From NCBI GenBank assembly GCA_023480735.1, contig JAMCXB010000061.1, forward strand, positions 23,925-87,924: a stretch of DNA of 64,000 nucleotides, in the 5' to 3' direction. Source of the stretch: Bacteroidota bacterium. Its GTDB lineage: Bacteria > Bacteroidota > Ignavibacteria > Kryptoniales > JAKASW01. The notes beneath the pieces are model-generated. The model ran no database searches. It saw only the letters and a list, made by a program, of their open reading frames with translations, and was not told the origin of the DNA. Shown piece after piece: positions 1 to 9,324 of this stretch (position 1 is the first letter of the stretch; each line of letters begins with the position of its first letter). The translations under genes were made by a program, and so were the position numbers.

Positions 1-645
1 TTCCCGCTCGATCCCCTCTCTGGTGCGGAAGACAATCTTAATCACTCTCGAGTTTACTTTCGGCCTCGGACGAAAGCAGCTTGGGCTAACGAGGAATAGT
101 TTTGTAACGTCTGCGACCAGGTTGAGCCGTACGGAAATTGAACCGTAATCCTTTGTCCCCGCGCCGGCAGCAAGCCTCACCGCGACCTCATCCTGTACCA
201 TCAAGACGGCAGAATCAACGTACTGCCGTTCATCCACAATCTTCGAAACTATCCTGCTCGTCAGATTGTATGGAATGTTCCCCAATATTTTTACGAGGGA
301 ATGCCCGGCTGGAAACTCGTAATCCAGAAAGTCGCCGTTCACGAAAGATAATCTTTCTGATTCAGTGAAGTCCTCCCTCAGAAGCCGGAACAGGGCAGTA
401 TCCTTCTCAATCGCTTCTATTCTCGCACCCGTGGGCAGAAGAAATCGAGTCAGCGCACCTTTGCCGGGTCCGATTTCGACTACAAAATCATCCTTTTCAA
501 TACACGCCGAACGGACGATCTTCCGGGCAATATTGTCATCGACCAGAAAATTCTGGCCTAAGGATTTTTTTGCCACTACGGATCGGCGTAAGCCTTCCCC
601 TGAATATGGTGCTGCGCTGCGGAAGTGTTTATTCTCCCCGGTCAC
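1..645 (-). CDS. rsmA: 16S rRNA (adenine(1518)-N(6)/adenine(1519)-N(6))-dimethyltransferase, partial
   Basis: RsmA (KsgA) dimethylates two adjacent adenines near the 3' end of 16S rRNA late in small-subunit assembly. The frame read leftwards from 645 has the family N-terminus KKSLGQNFLVDD, the SAM-binding motif VVEIGPGKGALT, the acidic EAIEKD strand end and the catalytic GNIPYNLTS motif (NIPY). The C-terminal part, at least the end of the helical domain, lies beyond the left edge, so 215 codons are visible. The GTG start at 645 overlaps the stop of the upstream AsmA-like gene in the tetranucleotide GTGA, which favours this start through translational coupling. A second in-frame GTG about 20 codons inside is possible, because most RsmA proteins begin close to the KKSLGQNF motif. 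Identification is secure; the start is less so. Confidence 0.93.
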   Translation of the reverse strand, partial: MTGENKHFRSAAPYSGEGLRRSVVAKKSLGQNFLVDDNIARKIVRSACIEKDDFVVEIGPGKGALTRFLLPTGARIEAIEKDTALFRLLREDFTESERLSFVNGDFLDYEFPAGHSLVKILGNIPYNLTSRIVSKIVDERQYVDSAVLMVQDEVAVRLAAGAGTKDYGSISVRLNLVADVTKLFLVSPSCFRPRPKVNSRVIKIVFRTREGIERE

Positions 646-3017
646 TTTAGAGAAAACAATTCATTTGAAACATGGTCATGATTTTCTGCAATTGTAGCAT
701 TGAAGGATACGATTGTGAAACGCGCATCGCTGGTCGTACCTCCGGCAACCAATCCCAAGGCCAGAGTACCCTTCTGTCCGAGGCTCAGATCGGGATAAGA
801 TGACCTCAAGTGGTTCATTATTCGCAAGCTCATCGGGGGATAAACCATCAAGGCGAGTTTGTAATCCAATGTGCCATCAAATCCATGCCACCCTTCCAGC
901 CTGAAATCGAACGGCGTCCCGTACGCAATGAGCTTGTTGAAGTATACTCTCCCGTCGGTAATATCAACTGAAAGGGAAGCATTTGATACTTCCACTGAAT
1001 CCTTACCTGAATCCCCGAGAAAATCGTAAAGTCTATCGAGAACCGAATAGTGTCTTACGGAAGCCCCCTTTATCTTCAATTGACCCCGGCCTCCGAGTGT
1101 CGCAAGGTCTACTTTGCCCGAATCATCGTAGACACCATTTAGTGCAAGCGTGCCGCTTCCGCTTCCTCCGACTATATCCACTTTTCCAAGATACCTGTCG
1201 GCCAGTCTGCCGAAGTTATTTGTAGCTATCCTGGTCTTTATGCTGAAAGTCGTTCTGCCTTCCTGACTGTAGTCCGTCCATCCTGAAACAAGAAAACTTC
1301 CCGCCGACGAGGTATAACTAAGCTTGTTCAATTTAACGAAGTAGTCAAGCAGCTTTAGATTACCTGTCACCTTCGTAAGTGTGTCTGTCGGCAGAATACA
1401 TTTAGCGATATTGAAGTCCAGCGCCACGTTAGCTGACGGCAGCCAGGCGAGAGACTGCCTGCCCAGGTTAAGGTTCAGGTGCGGGAGTAATCCGATGGTA
1501 CTGAAAGTCTTCGAAAGCACATTGATTCTCAATGACGGCATCAATCCCTTGTCTCCAAGGAGAATCCCCTGATAATTGGTGAAGGCTCCTGTCAGCACCA
1601 TATCGGAGGCACCCAGCCTGACGAGCAAATTCTTGAAGGATGCGCGGTTGTTCACTATAGAGACTCTCCCGTTGAATTCACCTGTGTAGAGAGTATCAAT
1701 TCCGATGGGTAGCTGTACGAGTGCGTTGTCAAAAGTCACGAGTCCGTCTGCTCTGACGCTGTTGATGGAAGGACTGTAGTTAAAATCATATTTAGCCTGA
1801 ATTGTGCCTGAAAACCTGTCTATGTCCGGAATCTGCAAACTGTGAGCAAGTTTCTTCAAGTTAAGGTCGACCAATACCTTAGCCGTGGCAAATTTCGGGG
1901 GGACAAGACCGAATTTGAATGAAGCAACGTTATCCCCGAGAACCACCCTTGGTACCGATACATCTAATTCAGACGAACCATCTTTCAGTTTGTAGCTGCC
2001 CGAGAGATCTTTCACAAGCAGAGAATCGCCGGACTTCAGTTTAGCCTTGAAATTCGTCAAGCGAACTTGTGCGTCAACACTTGTGCTTTGGCCGCGTCGT
2101 TGATACTGAAACATGAGTGCAAACTTTCCCTGTACCGACTTCTCTGGAATCACATTCTGCAAGAATGCGGGAAGCAGGTTGTAGACTCCTTGGGCGGACG
2201 AATCGACGTTCACAGCGTAGATGCTTACCTCAGACCTCGGATAGAACAGAAGGGAGACCGAGGTTTTGACTTTGATCCCAAAAACGGAAGCATGGTCCGA
2301 TTCGATATGAACGAAGTCGTGACGCTTATCGTAGTCAAGCTTAGCTGCCAGGTCAACTGTGCTTCCGTGGAAAAGCTCCGAATTATCCTTCCACAGTTCT
2401 AAGCTGCCTATTCTGAGCTGTGAATTGAGAAGGAGCTTATCTTCTTCTACGACAGTTTTTATTCTCGAAGTGAAGTCCACATTCAAGAATTTCACAGACA
2501 CCCCGGTCTTGCTGTTGTACCATATGATATTTCCGTTCGACACTTCAAAATTAGAGAGAAGCAGGCTGGAGAGGGAACCTCTCACGTTTTTCCCATCGGC
2601 GTAAAAAGAATCACTGAAGAGCTGGTCCGTGTTCAGCTTCCCCTTCGCGTTTTGTTCGATGTATAATACCGGTGAGTAGAAGATGACATTATTTATTTCG
2701 AGACGATTTTTAAGGAGGGGTAGGATTTTCGCGTCGATCATCACGGCTTTCGCATCGAGGAGGTACGGACTGTCGTATTTCCCCAGGTCGGGGTTCGAGA
2801 CACGCAGGCCGGTAATCCTGATACCGATGGTTGGAAAGAATGATAGCTCAACCTGCTCAGCCGACACGTCCCTGTTCAGAAGCTGGCTGATCTTTGGAAG
2901 TACAAGGGCAGTCAGCCTGTCGCTACTGAATATCACTTTCGAGAGAATTATTGCCAAAATGATAATTACCCCTACAACCGACGCAACGGCCTTAATCAGT
3001 CTCGTACTCTTTCTCAT
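642..3017 (-). CDS. AsmA-like envelope protein
   Basis: A 791-residue protein with one N-terminal membrane segment (about residues 12-32, rich in V, I and L) followed by a long beta-rich, low-cysteine periplasmic region. The LTALVLPKISQLLNRDVSAEQVE stretch just after the anchor and the repeated pattern of short amphipathic strands (for example SLRINVLSKTF and LKLLDYFVKLNKLSY) fit the AsmA/DUF3971 superfamily, whose members (AsmA, TamB, YhdP) are linked to lipid traffic between the membranes. The ATG at 3017 is preferred over upstream starts because the membrane anchor follows at once; an earlier in-frame codon would add about 75 unlikely residues that run into the divergent tmk region. The stop overlaps the rsmA start by four bases. 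Exact subfamily and substrate cannot be read from the sequence. Confidence 0.8.
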   Translation of the reverse strand: MRKSTRLIKAVASVVGVIIILAIILSKVIFSSDRLTALVLPKISQLLNRDVSAEQVELSFFPTIGIRITGLRVSNPDLGKYDSPYLLDAKAVMIDAKILPLLKNRLEINNVIFYSPVLYIEQNAKGKLNTDQLFSDSFYADGKNVRGSLSSLLLSNFEVSNGNIIWYNSKTGVSVKFLNVDFTSRIKTVVEEDKLLLNSQLRIGSLELWKDNSELFHGSTVDLAAKLDYDKRHDFVHIESDHASVFGIKVKTSVSLLFYPRSEVSIYAVNVDSSAQGVYNLLPAFLQNVIPEKSVQGKFALMFQYQRRGQSTSVDAQVRLTNFKAKLKSGDSLLVKDLSGSYKLKDGSSELDVSVPRVVLGDNVASFKFGLVPPKFATAKVLVDLNLKKLAHSLQIPDIDRFSGTIQAKYDFNYSPSINSVRADGLVTFDNALVQLPIGIDTLYTGEFNGRVSIVNNRASFKNLLVRLGASDMVLTGAFTNYQGILLGDKGLMPSLRINVLSKTFSTIGLLPHLNLNLGRQSLAWLPSANVALDFNIAKCILPTDTLTKVTGNLKLLDYFVKLNKLSYTSSAGSFLVSGWTDYSQEGRTTFSIKTRIATNNFGRLADRYLGKVDIVGGSGSGTLALNGVYDDSGKVDLATLGGRGQLKIKGASVRHYSVLDRLYDFLGDSGKDSVEVSNASLSVDITDGRVYFNKLIAYGTPFDFRLEGWHGFDGTLDYKLALMVYPPMSLRIMNHLRSSYPDLSLGQKGTLALGLVAGGTTSDARFTIVSFNATIAENHDHVSNELFSLK

Positions 3018-3120
3018 CGTTGAAAATATAGGTTTTATAGCGCCTATTTTCAATTTGTGAATAAATGAAGTGCACGGTATTGGTGATTGGAAAAATTTGC
3101 GTTCGACCTTATTTTTAGGT

Positions 3121-3762
3121 GTGTTAATTGCATTTGAAGGAATTGATGGAAGCGGCAAGACAACCCAGGCAGAACTTCTCTCTAAAAGACTCGCCGGGGA
3201 GGGAATTGATAATGAAGTCCTGCGAGAGCCCGGAGGCACCAAACTTGGTGAAGGGGTGCGAGAACTATTGCTTCACAGGACAGACCTCAAGATCAACCCA
3301 GCCACGGAATTCCTCCTCTTTAGTGCAAGCAGAGCCCAGCTTGTCCGAGAGAAGATAATTCCTCTTTTGGAGCAGGATAAGATTGTAATCCTGGATCGAT
3401 ATTTTTACTCTTCGATAGCATATCAGGGATTCGGAAGAGGGATTCCGATTGAGGAGATCGAGACCGTGAGCAAGTTTGCCACACAGAATGTCGTTCCGGA
3501 TATTGTCTTTCTAGTGGATCTGAATATCGAGACCGCCTTGCAGAGAAGAATGGCGGCTGGTCGTGGCGCAGACCGGATGGAGAATTCCGAAGTAAGATTT
3601 TTCGAAAGCGCGATCGGCGGCTTCTCCTATTGTGCCAAAAAGGAACCATCTCGCTTTGTAATCGTCGATGGAAGAGAGCCTGCCCAAAGAATCTCAGACA
3701 AGGTTTTTGATGTTGTTATGTGTAGAATAAAAAAGGTAGCGGAGGAAGGAAATGCGCCGTAA
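3121..3762 (+). CDS. tmk: Thymidylate kinase
   Basis: Phosphorylates dTMP to dTDP in the cytoplasm, an essential step of dTTP synthesis. The 213-residue protein begins with LIAFEGIDGSGKTTQ, which holds the P-loop (GIDGSGKT). It has the DRYFYSSIAYQGFGRG motif that contains the DRY signature and dTMP-binding residues, and a LID region with RRMAAGRGADRME. The GTG at 3121 is chosen because it places the P-loop strand at residue 2, as is usual for Tmk; an in-frame GTG at 3070 would add 17 residues with no family counterpart. No good ribosome binding site precedes either. The gene overlaps the following protease gene by 11 bases, and its upstream region is shared with the divergent AsmA-like gene. 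Confidence 0.95.
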   Translation: MLIAFEGIDGSGKTTQAELLSKRLAGEGIDNEVLREPGGTKLGEGVRELLLHRTDLKINPATEFLLFSASRAQLVREKIIPLLEQDKIVILDRYFYSSIAYQGFGRGIPIEEIETVSKFATQNVVPDIVFLVDLNIETALQRRMAAGRGADRMENSEVRFFESAIGGFSYCAKKEPSRFVIVDGREPAQRISDKVFDVVMCRIKKVAEEGNAP

Positions 3763-5401
3763 AGTTTTCATAGTTTTGACAGTTTTGCTGATAGGAACGA
3801 GTATAGGATTCATCGCCATACAGAATACCGACAGTTTCTACCAGGTCAGACGTAGTGTAGATATTTTTGGCACTGTTTTTAAGGATGTTGTTCAGGATTA
3901 TGTCGACCCCGTTCCCCCGGAGCAGCTGGTAAGGAAGGGGATCAATGCAATGCTTGCTTCGCTCGACCCCTACACTGTCTACATGGACAGAGAGAACAGC
4001 GGTGAGATCGATCTGTTGACGACGGGGAAATATGGCGGAATAGGCGTTTCCATAGGAGTCGCCGACGGAAAAGTGATCATTACCGGTGTCTTTGACGGAT
4101 ACAGTGCCCAAAGGCAAGGGTTGAGAATTGGGGACCAGATCCTAAAAATAGACACGACCGACGTTTCAAATATGAAGATTGATGACATTAGCAACATGGT
4201 ACGGGGAGAACCCGGTTCTCAGGTGACGCTTACTATCAAACGCGAGGGAGAAGAAAAGCCGTTCAAGGTTGTCCTTGTCCGCGCCGAGGTAAGGCTGAAA
4301 GCGGTATCCTACTACGGAATAGTTGATTCGAACATCGGTTTTATCAAGCTCGACCAGTTCTCGAGAGGTTCGGACCAGGAAGTCAAGGACGCTTTGATGG
4401 ACCTGATGTCGCGCACCGATTTGAAGGGAATAATACTTGATCTCCGAAATAATCCCGGCGGCCTGCTCGAGTCCGCCGTGGGCATCGCCGAGCTCTTCGT
4501 GCCGAAAGGAAGCTTGATCGTCATGACAAAGGGGCGTGATCCGTCTTCAGACAGGAAGTACATATCCGATCAGGGCCCAATCGCTCCCAATATTCCGATG
4601 GCGGTACTGGTAAACGGAAACAGCGCGAGTGCAAGCGAAATCGTCACGGGTGCCTTGCAGGACTTAGACAGGGCAATTGTGGTAGGCACGACTACTTTCG
4701 GAAAGGGACTCGTTCAGACAATACTCCCGATCGACCAGAACGCGCAGCTCAAAATCACGACGGCAAAGTATTATACACCCAGCGGCAGATGCATTCAGAA
4801 GATAAGTTACTCGCGACTCCGTGAGGGAGAAAACGACATCACGCCCGATAGTCTGCGCAAGGAATTCCACACACTCGACGGGCGTCCTGTCTTCGAAGCC
4901 GGGGGAATCACACCTGACTCAACCGTAAGGTCGGAGAAGTTTTCCAATTATGTAATCCAGCTGATGCGGGGTGGATACTTCTTCAATTTTGCAACTCAAT
5001 TCCGCTCGGAGAACGATTCGATACCTGCTCATTTTACTGCCGGATCGAAGGCCCTGGAGAAGTTTAAGAGTTTCATCGATAAGAATAATTTCACTTACAT
5101 GTCTCGTCTGGCCCAAGTACTCGGCGATGCACATAATCTAGCCTCATCTTCGAATTACGATGAGTCCATTGACAAGGAAATAGTCTCTGTAGCAGATCAA
5201 GTGAGAACTTACGAAAGAGGGCTGTTTGAAAAGGACTCAAAACAGATTTCAGAATTGTTGACGAGCGAGATCATAGGAAGATTTGGAGGGAACTCAGCAC
5301 AGGTAAGATCCTCCCTTCGATACGATGAGCAAACCCAAGTCGCCGAGTCAATTCTCCACGACCGTCCTCTCTACATGCGGATTCTCGGGTTGATTCATTG
5401 A
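3752..5401 (+). CDS. ctpA: S41 family C-terminal processing protease
   Basis: A 549-residue periplasmic serine protease of the Prc/CtpA type, which degrades or trims envelope proteins from their C-termini. Residues about 5-24 form a signal anchor. A PDZ domain follows (about 95-165, with YGGIGVSIG and GLRIGDQILKI), then the S41 core with the strand ending in LDLRNNPGGLLE. The Ser/Lys dyad region is visible as SASASEI (about 291-297) and K318 in TFGKGLVQ. The C-terminal 150 residues are mostly helical and extend past the minimal fold. The start is supported by GGAGG four bases before ATG 3752 and lies inside the end of tmk, so the two genes are likely co-transcribed. Confidence 0.93.
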   Translation: MRRKVFIVLTVLLIGTSIGFIAIQNTDSFYQVRRSVDIFGTVFKDVVQDYVDPVPPEQLVRKGINAMLASLDPYTVYMDRENSGEIDLLTTGKYGGIGVSIGVADGKVIITGVFDGYSAQRQGLRIGDQILKIDTTDVSNMKIDDISNMVRGEPGSQVTLTIKREGEEKPFKVVLVRAEVRLKAVSYYGIVDSNIGFIKLDQFSRGSDQEVKDALMDLMSRTDLKGIILDLRNNPGGLLESAVGIAELFVPKGSLIVMTKGRDPSSDRKYISDQGPIAPNIPMAVLVNGNSASASEIVTGALQDLDRAIVVGTTTFGKGLVQTILPIDQNAQLKITTAKYYTPSGRCIQKISYSRLREGENDITPDSLRKEFHTLDGRPVFEAGGITPDSTVRSEKFSNYVIQLMRGGYFFNFATQFRSENDSIPAHFTAGSKALEKFKSFIDKNNFTYMSRLAQVLGDAHNLASSSNYDESIDKEIVSVADQVRTYERGLFEKDSKQISELLTSEIIGRFGGNSAQVRSSLRYDEQTQVAESILHDRPLYMRILGLIH

Positions 5402-5456
5402 TTGTGCCGTGTGTAAGGCTTAAATTTTACGAAAATTACGAAGGAAATATCATAAA

Positions 5457-6608
5457 ATGTCTGACCCTAATCCTGCAATAACCGAAACCTCTTCGTTTTC
5501 AAGAGGCTTGGAAGGTATCGTAGCCGGACAGTCTTCAATATGTTACATAGATGGCCGGAAGGGCCAGCTTGTTTACCGCGGAATAAGCATAGATGAGCTT
5601 GCTACCGAAGCAACATTTGAGGAGATCGTATACTTGCTGTGGCACGGTTTGCTGCCTAAGAAGGACGAACTCGCAAAGCTTCAGAAGGAACTCTCTGTGA
5701 ACCGCGGGCTTCCCGACCAGTTAATATCACTCATGAAATCTGTCCCGAAAAATTCAAGTCCAATGGATATTCTCAGAACGGCAGTTTCGTTTCTCGGCAT
5801 CTACGACGAAGAAGCTAAGGACAATTCCATAGAGGCGAACTGGAGAAAATCTATCAGACTGGTTGCAAAGCTTCCCACAATCGTGGCCAATTTCCATACT
5901 CTGCGCCAGAACGGCGATTATATCAAGCCCGATTCTTCACTCGGTCAGGCGGCAAATTTCCTGTACATGATAAACGGCGTTGAACCGGGAGAGACAGCTT
6001 CGAGAACTTTCGATTGCGCACTGGTACTCCATGCCGACCACGAGTTTAATGCCTCAACCTTCTCGGCAAGGGTTACTGCCGCAACGTTGTCGGATATCTA
6101 TTCGGCGATGACCTCTGCGGTCGGCACTCTGAAGGGACCCCTGCACGGAGGGGCAAACGAGGAAGTCATGGATATGCTCCTCAAGATCAAGACTCTCAAT
6201 AACATCGAAGCATATCTGCAGAAGTTGTTTTCCCAGAAGAAGAAGGTGCCCGGCTTCGGTCACCGGGTCTATAAGGTCGAAGATCCGAGGGCAAAGCACC
6301 TTAGGAACTTTTCCAAGAAGCTCGGCGAAACGATAGGGAATCTCAAGTGGTACCAAATGTCTGAAAAGATTGCGGAATATGTGAAGAAAGAAAAGAGCCT
6401 GGTACCTAACGTGGACTTCTATTCAGCGTCTACTTACTACTATCTGGGAATACCCATCGACCTCTTCACGCCGATATTCGCCATGAGCAGGGTAGCAGGT
6501 TGGACCGCTCATGTCATGGAACAGTATTCCGACAATCGTCTCATTAGGCCGGTTTCGGAGTACATAGGCCCGCGCGAAGTACATTTCGTACCCATTGAGA
6601 ATAGATAG
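5457..6608 (+). CDS. gltA: Citrate synthase
   Basis: Condenses oxaloacetate and acetyl-CoA to citrate, entering the TCA cycle. The 383-residue protein is of the short form common in Gram-positives and many other bacteria rather than the longer E. coli form. It has the N-terminal IDGRKGQLVYRG motif, LHADHEFNAST (about 191-201), and the three catalytic residues in their usual settings: H230 in GPLHGGANEE, H269 in GFGHRVYK and D320 in NVDFYSA. 2-Methylcitrate synthases share these motifs, so the substrate is inferred from context: isocitrate dehydrogenase and aconitase lie within 8 kb on the same strand. GAAGGAAA lies about 8 bases before the ATG. Roughly 130 bases without a clear terminator separate it from the next gene. 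Confidence 0.9.
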   Translation: MSDPNPAITETSSFSRGLEGIVAGQSSICYIDGRKGQLVYRGISIDELATEATFEEIVYLLWHGLLPKKDELAKLQKELSVNRGLPDQLISLMKSVPKNSSPMDILRTAVSFLGIYDEEAKDNSIEANWRKSIRLVAKLPTIVANFHTLRQNGDYIKPDSSLGQAANFLYMINGVEPGETASRTFDCALVLHADHEFNASTFSARVTAATLSDIYSAMTSAVGTLKGPLHGGANEEVMDMLLKIKTLNNIEAYLQKLFSQKKKVPGFGHRVYKVEDPRAKHLRNFSKKLGETIGNLKWYQMSEKIAEYVKKEKSLVPNVDFYSASTYYYLGIPIDLFTPIFAMSRVAGWTAHVMEQYSDNRLIRPVSEYIGPREVHFVPIENR

Positions 6609-6738
6609 TTGTAAAACAACACTTCGACCCTTATCCGGGTCATTATCCAATGTGATTGGGTTGGTGTGCAGATAAAAATGTGATTGCTGTTGTTCAATCA
6701 ACGTGTAAATTCTCGCTTTTGAGAAGAAAAAGAATCAG

Positions 6739-7197
6739 ATGCACCGGGAGTCTTGTCCGTTTTGCAGGATAATAGAGGGCTATGCGGATGCCGAGATCTT
6801 ATTTGAAGGTCCGGATAGTGTCGCGTTCCTTGACATCAATCCCATCAACTTCGGGCATGCGCTCGTGGTGTCCAGAGAGCACTATAGCAATTTTCTGGAG
6901 CTTCCGGACATGGTTTTGAACGATCTTACAAATACTTTGAGAATAGTCTCCAGAGCAATTATCGATTCGGTACGGCCGGCCGGTTTTAACATTTTCAACA
7001 ACAATGGCTTAGCAGCGGGTCAATCGGTCTTTCATTTCCATTTTCACATAGCGCCGAGATATGACGGAGACGGCTTGAAGATTAGACCTCACGTGAAAGT
7101 TTATGAATCCCCTGAGCACATGGCAGAGTACGCGAAAAAGATTCGCGATAAAATAAAAGTTAACTACAAATCAGGAGAACAGAATGAATCCTTATGA
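6739..7197 (+). CDS. HIT family hydrolase
   Basis: A 152-residue histidine triad protein. The N-terminal [18 protein letters not shown] matches the usual start of bacterial Hint-like proteins, with a CxxC pair (C7 and C10) that often binds zinc. The triad is seen as [11 protein letters not shown] near residue 100. The family hydrolyses nucleoside phosphoramidates or related adenylylated nucleotides; the actual substrate here is unknown. The final 14 bases overlap the start of icd, so the two are probably translated from one message. Confidence 0.93.
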   Translation: MHRESCPFCRIIEGYADAEILFEGPDSVAFLDINPINFGHALVVSREHYSNFLELPDMVLNDLTNTLRIVSRAIIDSVRPAGFNIFNNNGLAAGQSVFHFHFHIAPRYDGDGLKIRPHVKVYESPEHMAEYAKKIRDKIKVNYKSGEQNESL

Positions 7198-8440
7198 AAG
7201 GCTGTCGCCGCCTGCGAAAGGTGAGAAGATCAGGGCGGTAAACGGGAAAATTGAAGTGCCGGACAATCCTATCATTCCATTTATTGAGGGAGACGGTACC
7301 GGTCCAGATATCTGGCGTGCGAGCAAAATGGTATTCGATGCAGCAGTCAAAAAGGTTTACGGCGGCAAGAAGAACATCGAGTGGTTCGAAGTATACGCGG
7401 GTGAGAAGGCTAACAAAGTCTATGGGAGAGAAGTCTGGCTGCCGGACGATACGATCAAGGCAATCAATGAATACATTGTCGCAATCAAGGGACCGCTTAC
7501 CACGCCTGTCGGCGGAGGCATTAGGTCGCTCAATGTCGCCTTGCGTCAAATGCTTGATCTATATGTCTGTCTCCGTCCGGTCAGATATTTTGAAGGCGTT
7601 CCGTCGCCCGTGAAAAAGCCGGAGCTGATCGACATGGTCATCTTCCGCGAGAATACGGAAGACATTTATGCCGGGATTGAGTGGCGAGCAGGAACACCCG
7701 AAGCAAAGAAGATAGTAAGCTGGCTGATTGCTGAAATGGGAGTTAAGAAAATAAGGTTCCCGGAGTCTTCCAGTATCGGGATCAAGCCTGTGTCGGAAGA
7801 GGGAACGAAGCGATTGGTTCGTGCCGCAATCAGCTATGCTCTAGCCAACAAGCGCAAGAGCGTGACCTTTGTTCACAAGGGCAACATCATGAAGTATACT
7901 GAAGGTGGATTCCGCGATTGGGGTTATGAGCTGGCAAAGAGCGAGTTTCGTGACAAAATAGTCACGTGGGACGAAGTCCAGCAAGGCTCCAGCGCCGAAG
8001 GCAAACTGTTGATAAAGGATGCAATAGCAGACAACTTCCTCCAACAGATCCTGACGAGACCTGCAGAATACGACACCATAGCCACGTTGAACCTGAACGG
8101 CGATTACATTTCCGACGCACTTGCCGCACAGGTCGGTGGAATTGGAATAGCACCGGGCGCAAACATCAACTACGTGAATGGTTACGCAATCTTCGAAGCA
8201 ACACATGGCACGGCACCGAAGTACACGAACCTCGACAAGGTAAATCCCGGTTCGGTTATACTGAGCGGCGTTCTCATGTTCCAGTACCTCGGCTGGAACG
8301 AAGTGGCTGACGTTATCGTAAAGGGTATGGAAAAGACAATCAAGTCGAAGGTGGTTACTTATGACTTTGCCCGTCTGATGGACGGCGCCAAGGAAGTGAA
8401 GACATCTGAATTCGGAAAGGCAATAATAGAGAACATGTAG
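7184..8440 (+). CDS. icd: NADP-dependent isocitrate dehydrogenase
   Basis: Oxidatively decarboxylates isocitrate to 2-oxoglutarate. The 418-residue length and motifs match the E. coli type I dimer. The substrate loop is seen as [14 protein letters not shown], whose position matching the phosphorylatable Ser of E. coli is Thr here. [15 protein letters not shown] and [19 protein letters not shown] are also present. The Lys-Tyr of HGTAPKY together with the Tyr and Arg of VTYDFARLM are the residues known to read the 2'-phosphate of NADP, so NADP use is well supported. The start ATG has AGGAGAACAGA before it and lies inside the HIT gene. A strong terminator follows 37 bases after the stop. Confidence 0.96.
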   Translation: MNPYERLSPPAKGEKIRAVNGKIEVPDNPIIPFIEGDGTGPDIWRASKMVFDAAVKKVYGGKKNIEWFEVYAGEKANKVYGREVWLPDDTIKAINEYIVAIKGPLTTPVGGGIRSLNVALRQMLDLYVCLRPVRYFEGVPSPVKKPELIDMVIFRENTEDIYAGIEWRAGTPEAKKIVSWLIAEMGVKKIRFPESSSIGIKPVSEEGTKRLVRAAISYALANKRKSVTFVHKGNIMKYTEGGFRDWGYELAKSEFRDKIVTWDEVQQGSSAEGKLLIKDAIADNFLQQILTRPAEYDTIATLNLNGDYISDALAAQVGGIGIAPGANINYVNGYAIFEATHGTAPKYTNLDKVNPGSVILSGVLMFQYLGWNEVADVIVKGMEKTIKSKVVTYDFARLMDGAKEVKTSEFGKAIIENM

Positions 8441-8476
8441 TTCCGAGTTCCCTTCTTTAAAATTGAATCTTCAACT

Positions 8477-8503
8477 AAGGCCGCCTGATGGCGGCCTTTT
8501 TTT
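8477..8503 (+). terminator. Rho-independent terminator after icd
   Basis: AAGGCCGCC, loop TGAT, GGCGGCCTT: a 9-bp GC-rich stem followed by a T run to 8503. It closes the transcript that contains the HIT protein and icd. Confidence 0.93.
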
Positions 8504-8592
8504 ACCCGACATTTTATATGTAGTCAGCCTGCTCAGGCGGAACGCCGTCGAGATTCGGCCCGACCGCACGTCAAATGTCACGCGTTTAGCAC

Positions 8593-8623
8593 AGCCGCGA
8601 AGCACGGCCCATGCTTCGTGGCT
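8593..8623. repeat. 12-bp stem-loop and direct repeat in the icd-lrp intergenic region
   Basis: The 393-base gap between icd and the Lrp gene holds no supportable reading frame. Inside it, AGCCGCGAAGCA and TGCTTCGTGGCT pair over 12 positions (one G-T wobble) around a 7-base loop. No T run follows on either strand, so it does not look like a simple terminator. The decamer CGTGGCTCAA overlaps the right arm (8617-8626) and recurs at 8641-8650. The role is unknown; a small RNA or a protein-binding site are both possible. Confidence 0.55.
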
Positions 8624-8761
8624 CAAGGTTAACTTCAGTCCGTGGCTCAACTCAATCACAGTCAACCATTAGACTCAAAAACAAACAGAGTACAGTCGAT
8701 TGGCTCCCACAAGTTGAAAGGGAAGTGCAACTCATAGGGTCCACATGCGACATTTTTGGGC

Positions 8762-8817
8762 TTGACAACGTACATTTAGTATTTTAACTTACATGCATCA
8801 ATTAACTTAATTAGTTA
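8762..8817 (+). promoter_or_regulatory. Putative promoter and operator of the lrp-glnA unit
   Basis: TTGACA at 8762-8767 matches a housekeeping -35 box. The best -10 candidate at suitable spacing is the weak TAACTT near 8785. Downstream, TAACTTAATTAGTTA at 8803-8817 is an inverted repeat (arms TAACT/AGTTA, AT-rich centre) just before the regulator gene, a usual place for Lrp/AsnC autoregulation. The assignment rests on pattern and position only. Confidence 0.35.
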
Positions 8818-8833
8818 GACGATTGGTTCTGAT

Positions 8834-9310
8834 ATGTTAACAACAGGCGACAAAAAACTCGACCCTATTGACCACAGGCTGCTTGAAATTCTCCAGAAGA
8901 ATGCCAGGACGAGACTGAATGAAATGGCACAGCAGCTTGGGTTGACAATTCCCACTATTTCCGAACGGATCCAGAAGCTTGAGGAACGAGGCTACATCAG
9001 GGGATATACAACAATCCTCGATGCAAAGCGACTCGGTAAGGACATAACCGCCTTCATTACTGTTTCCATAGACTCAAGCAAACATTATCAGATGTTCATG
9101 GAGCGAGCCAGAGAAACAGAAGAGATTCTTGAGTGCCACTCGGTGACCGGCGAGGGCTCACATCTCCTGAAAATCCGGGCTGAGAACACGAACGCCTTAG
9201 AAAAACTTCTATCGCGAATACAATCATGGCCGGGAGTACTCAGCACAAAGACGAGCGTTGTACTCTCTACCATTAAAGAGTCAACAGTACTAAAAACACA
9301 AAACACCTAA
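8834..9310 (+). CDS. Lrp/AsnC family transcriptional regulator
   Basis: A 158-residue regulator. The N-terminal helix-turn-helix reads [47 protein letters not shown] when pieced together (about residues 9-58). The C-terminal RAM/ligand domain shows [10 protein letters not shown], the [16 protein letters not shown] segment typical of AsnC effector binding, and [20 protein letters not shown]. Family members sense amino acids and form octamers. It is followed after 14 bases by glnA in the same direction, so it most likely controls glutamine synthesis, and perhaps itself through the inverted repeat at 8803-8817. The ligand cannot be predicted. An internal start is unlikely because the helix-turn-helix begins right away. 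Confidence 0.92.
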   Translation: MLTTGDKKLDPIDHRLLEILQKNARTRLNEMAQQLGLTIPTISERIQKLEERGYIRGYTTILDAKRLGKDITAFITVSIDSSKHYQMFMERARETEEILECHSVTGEGSHLLKIRAENTNALEKLLSRIQSWPGVLSTKTSVVLSTIKESTVLKTQNT

Positions 9311-9324
9311 TACAGGAGGAACAA

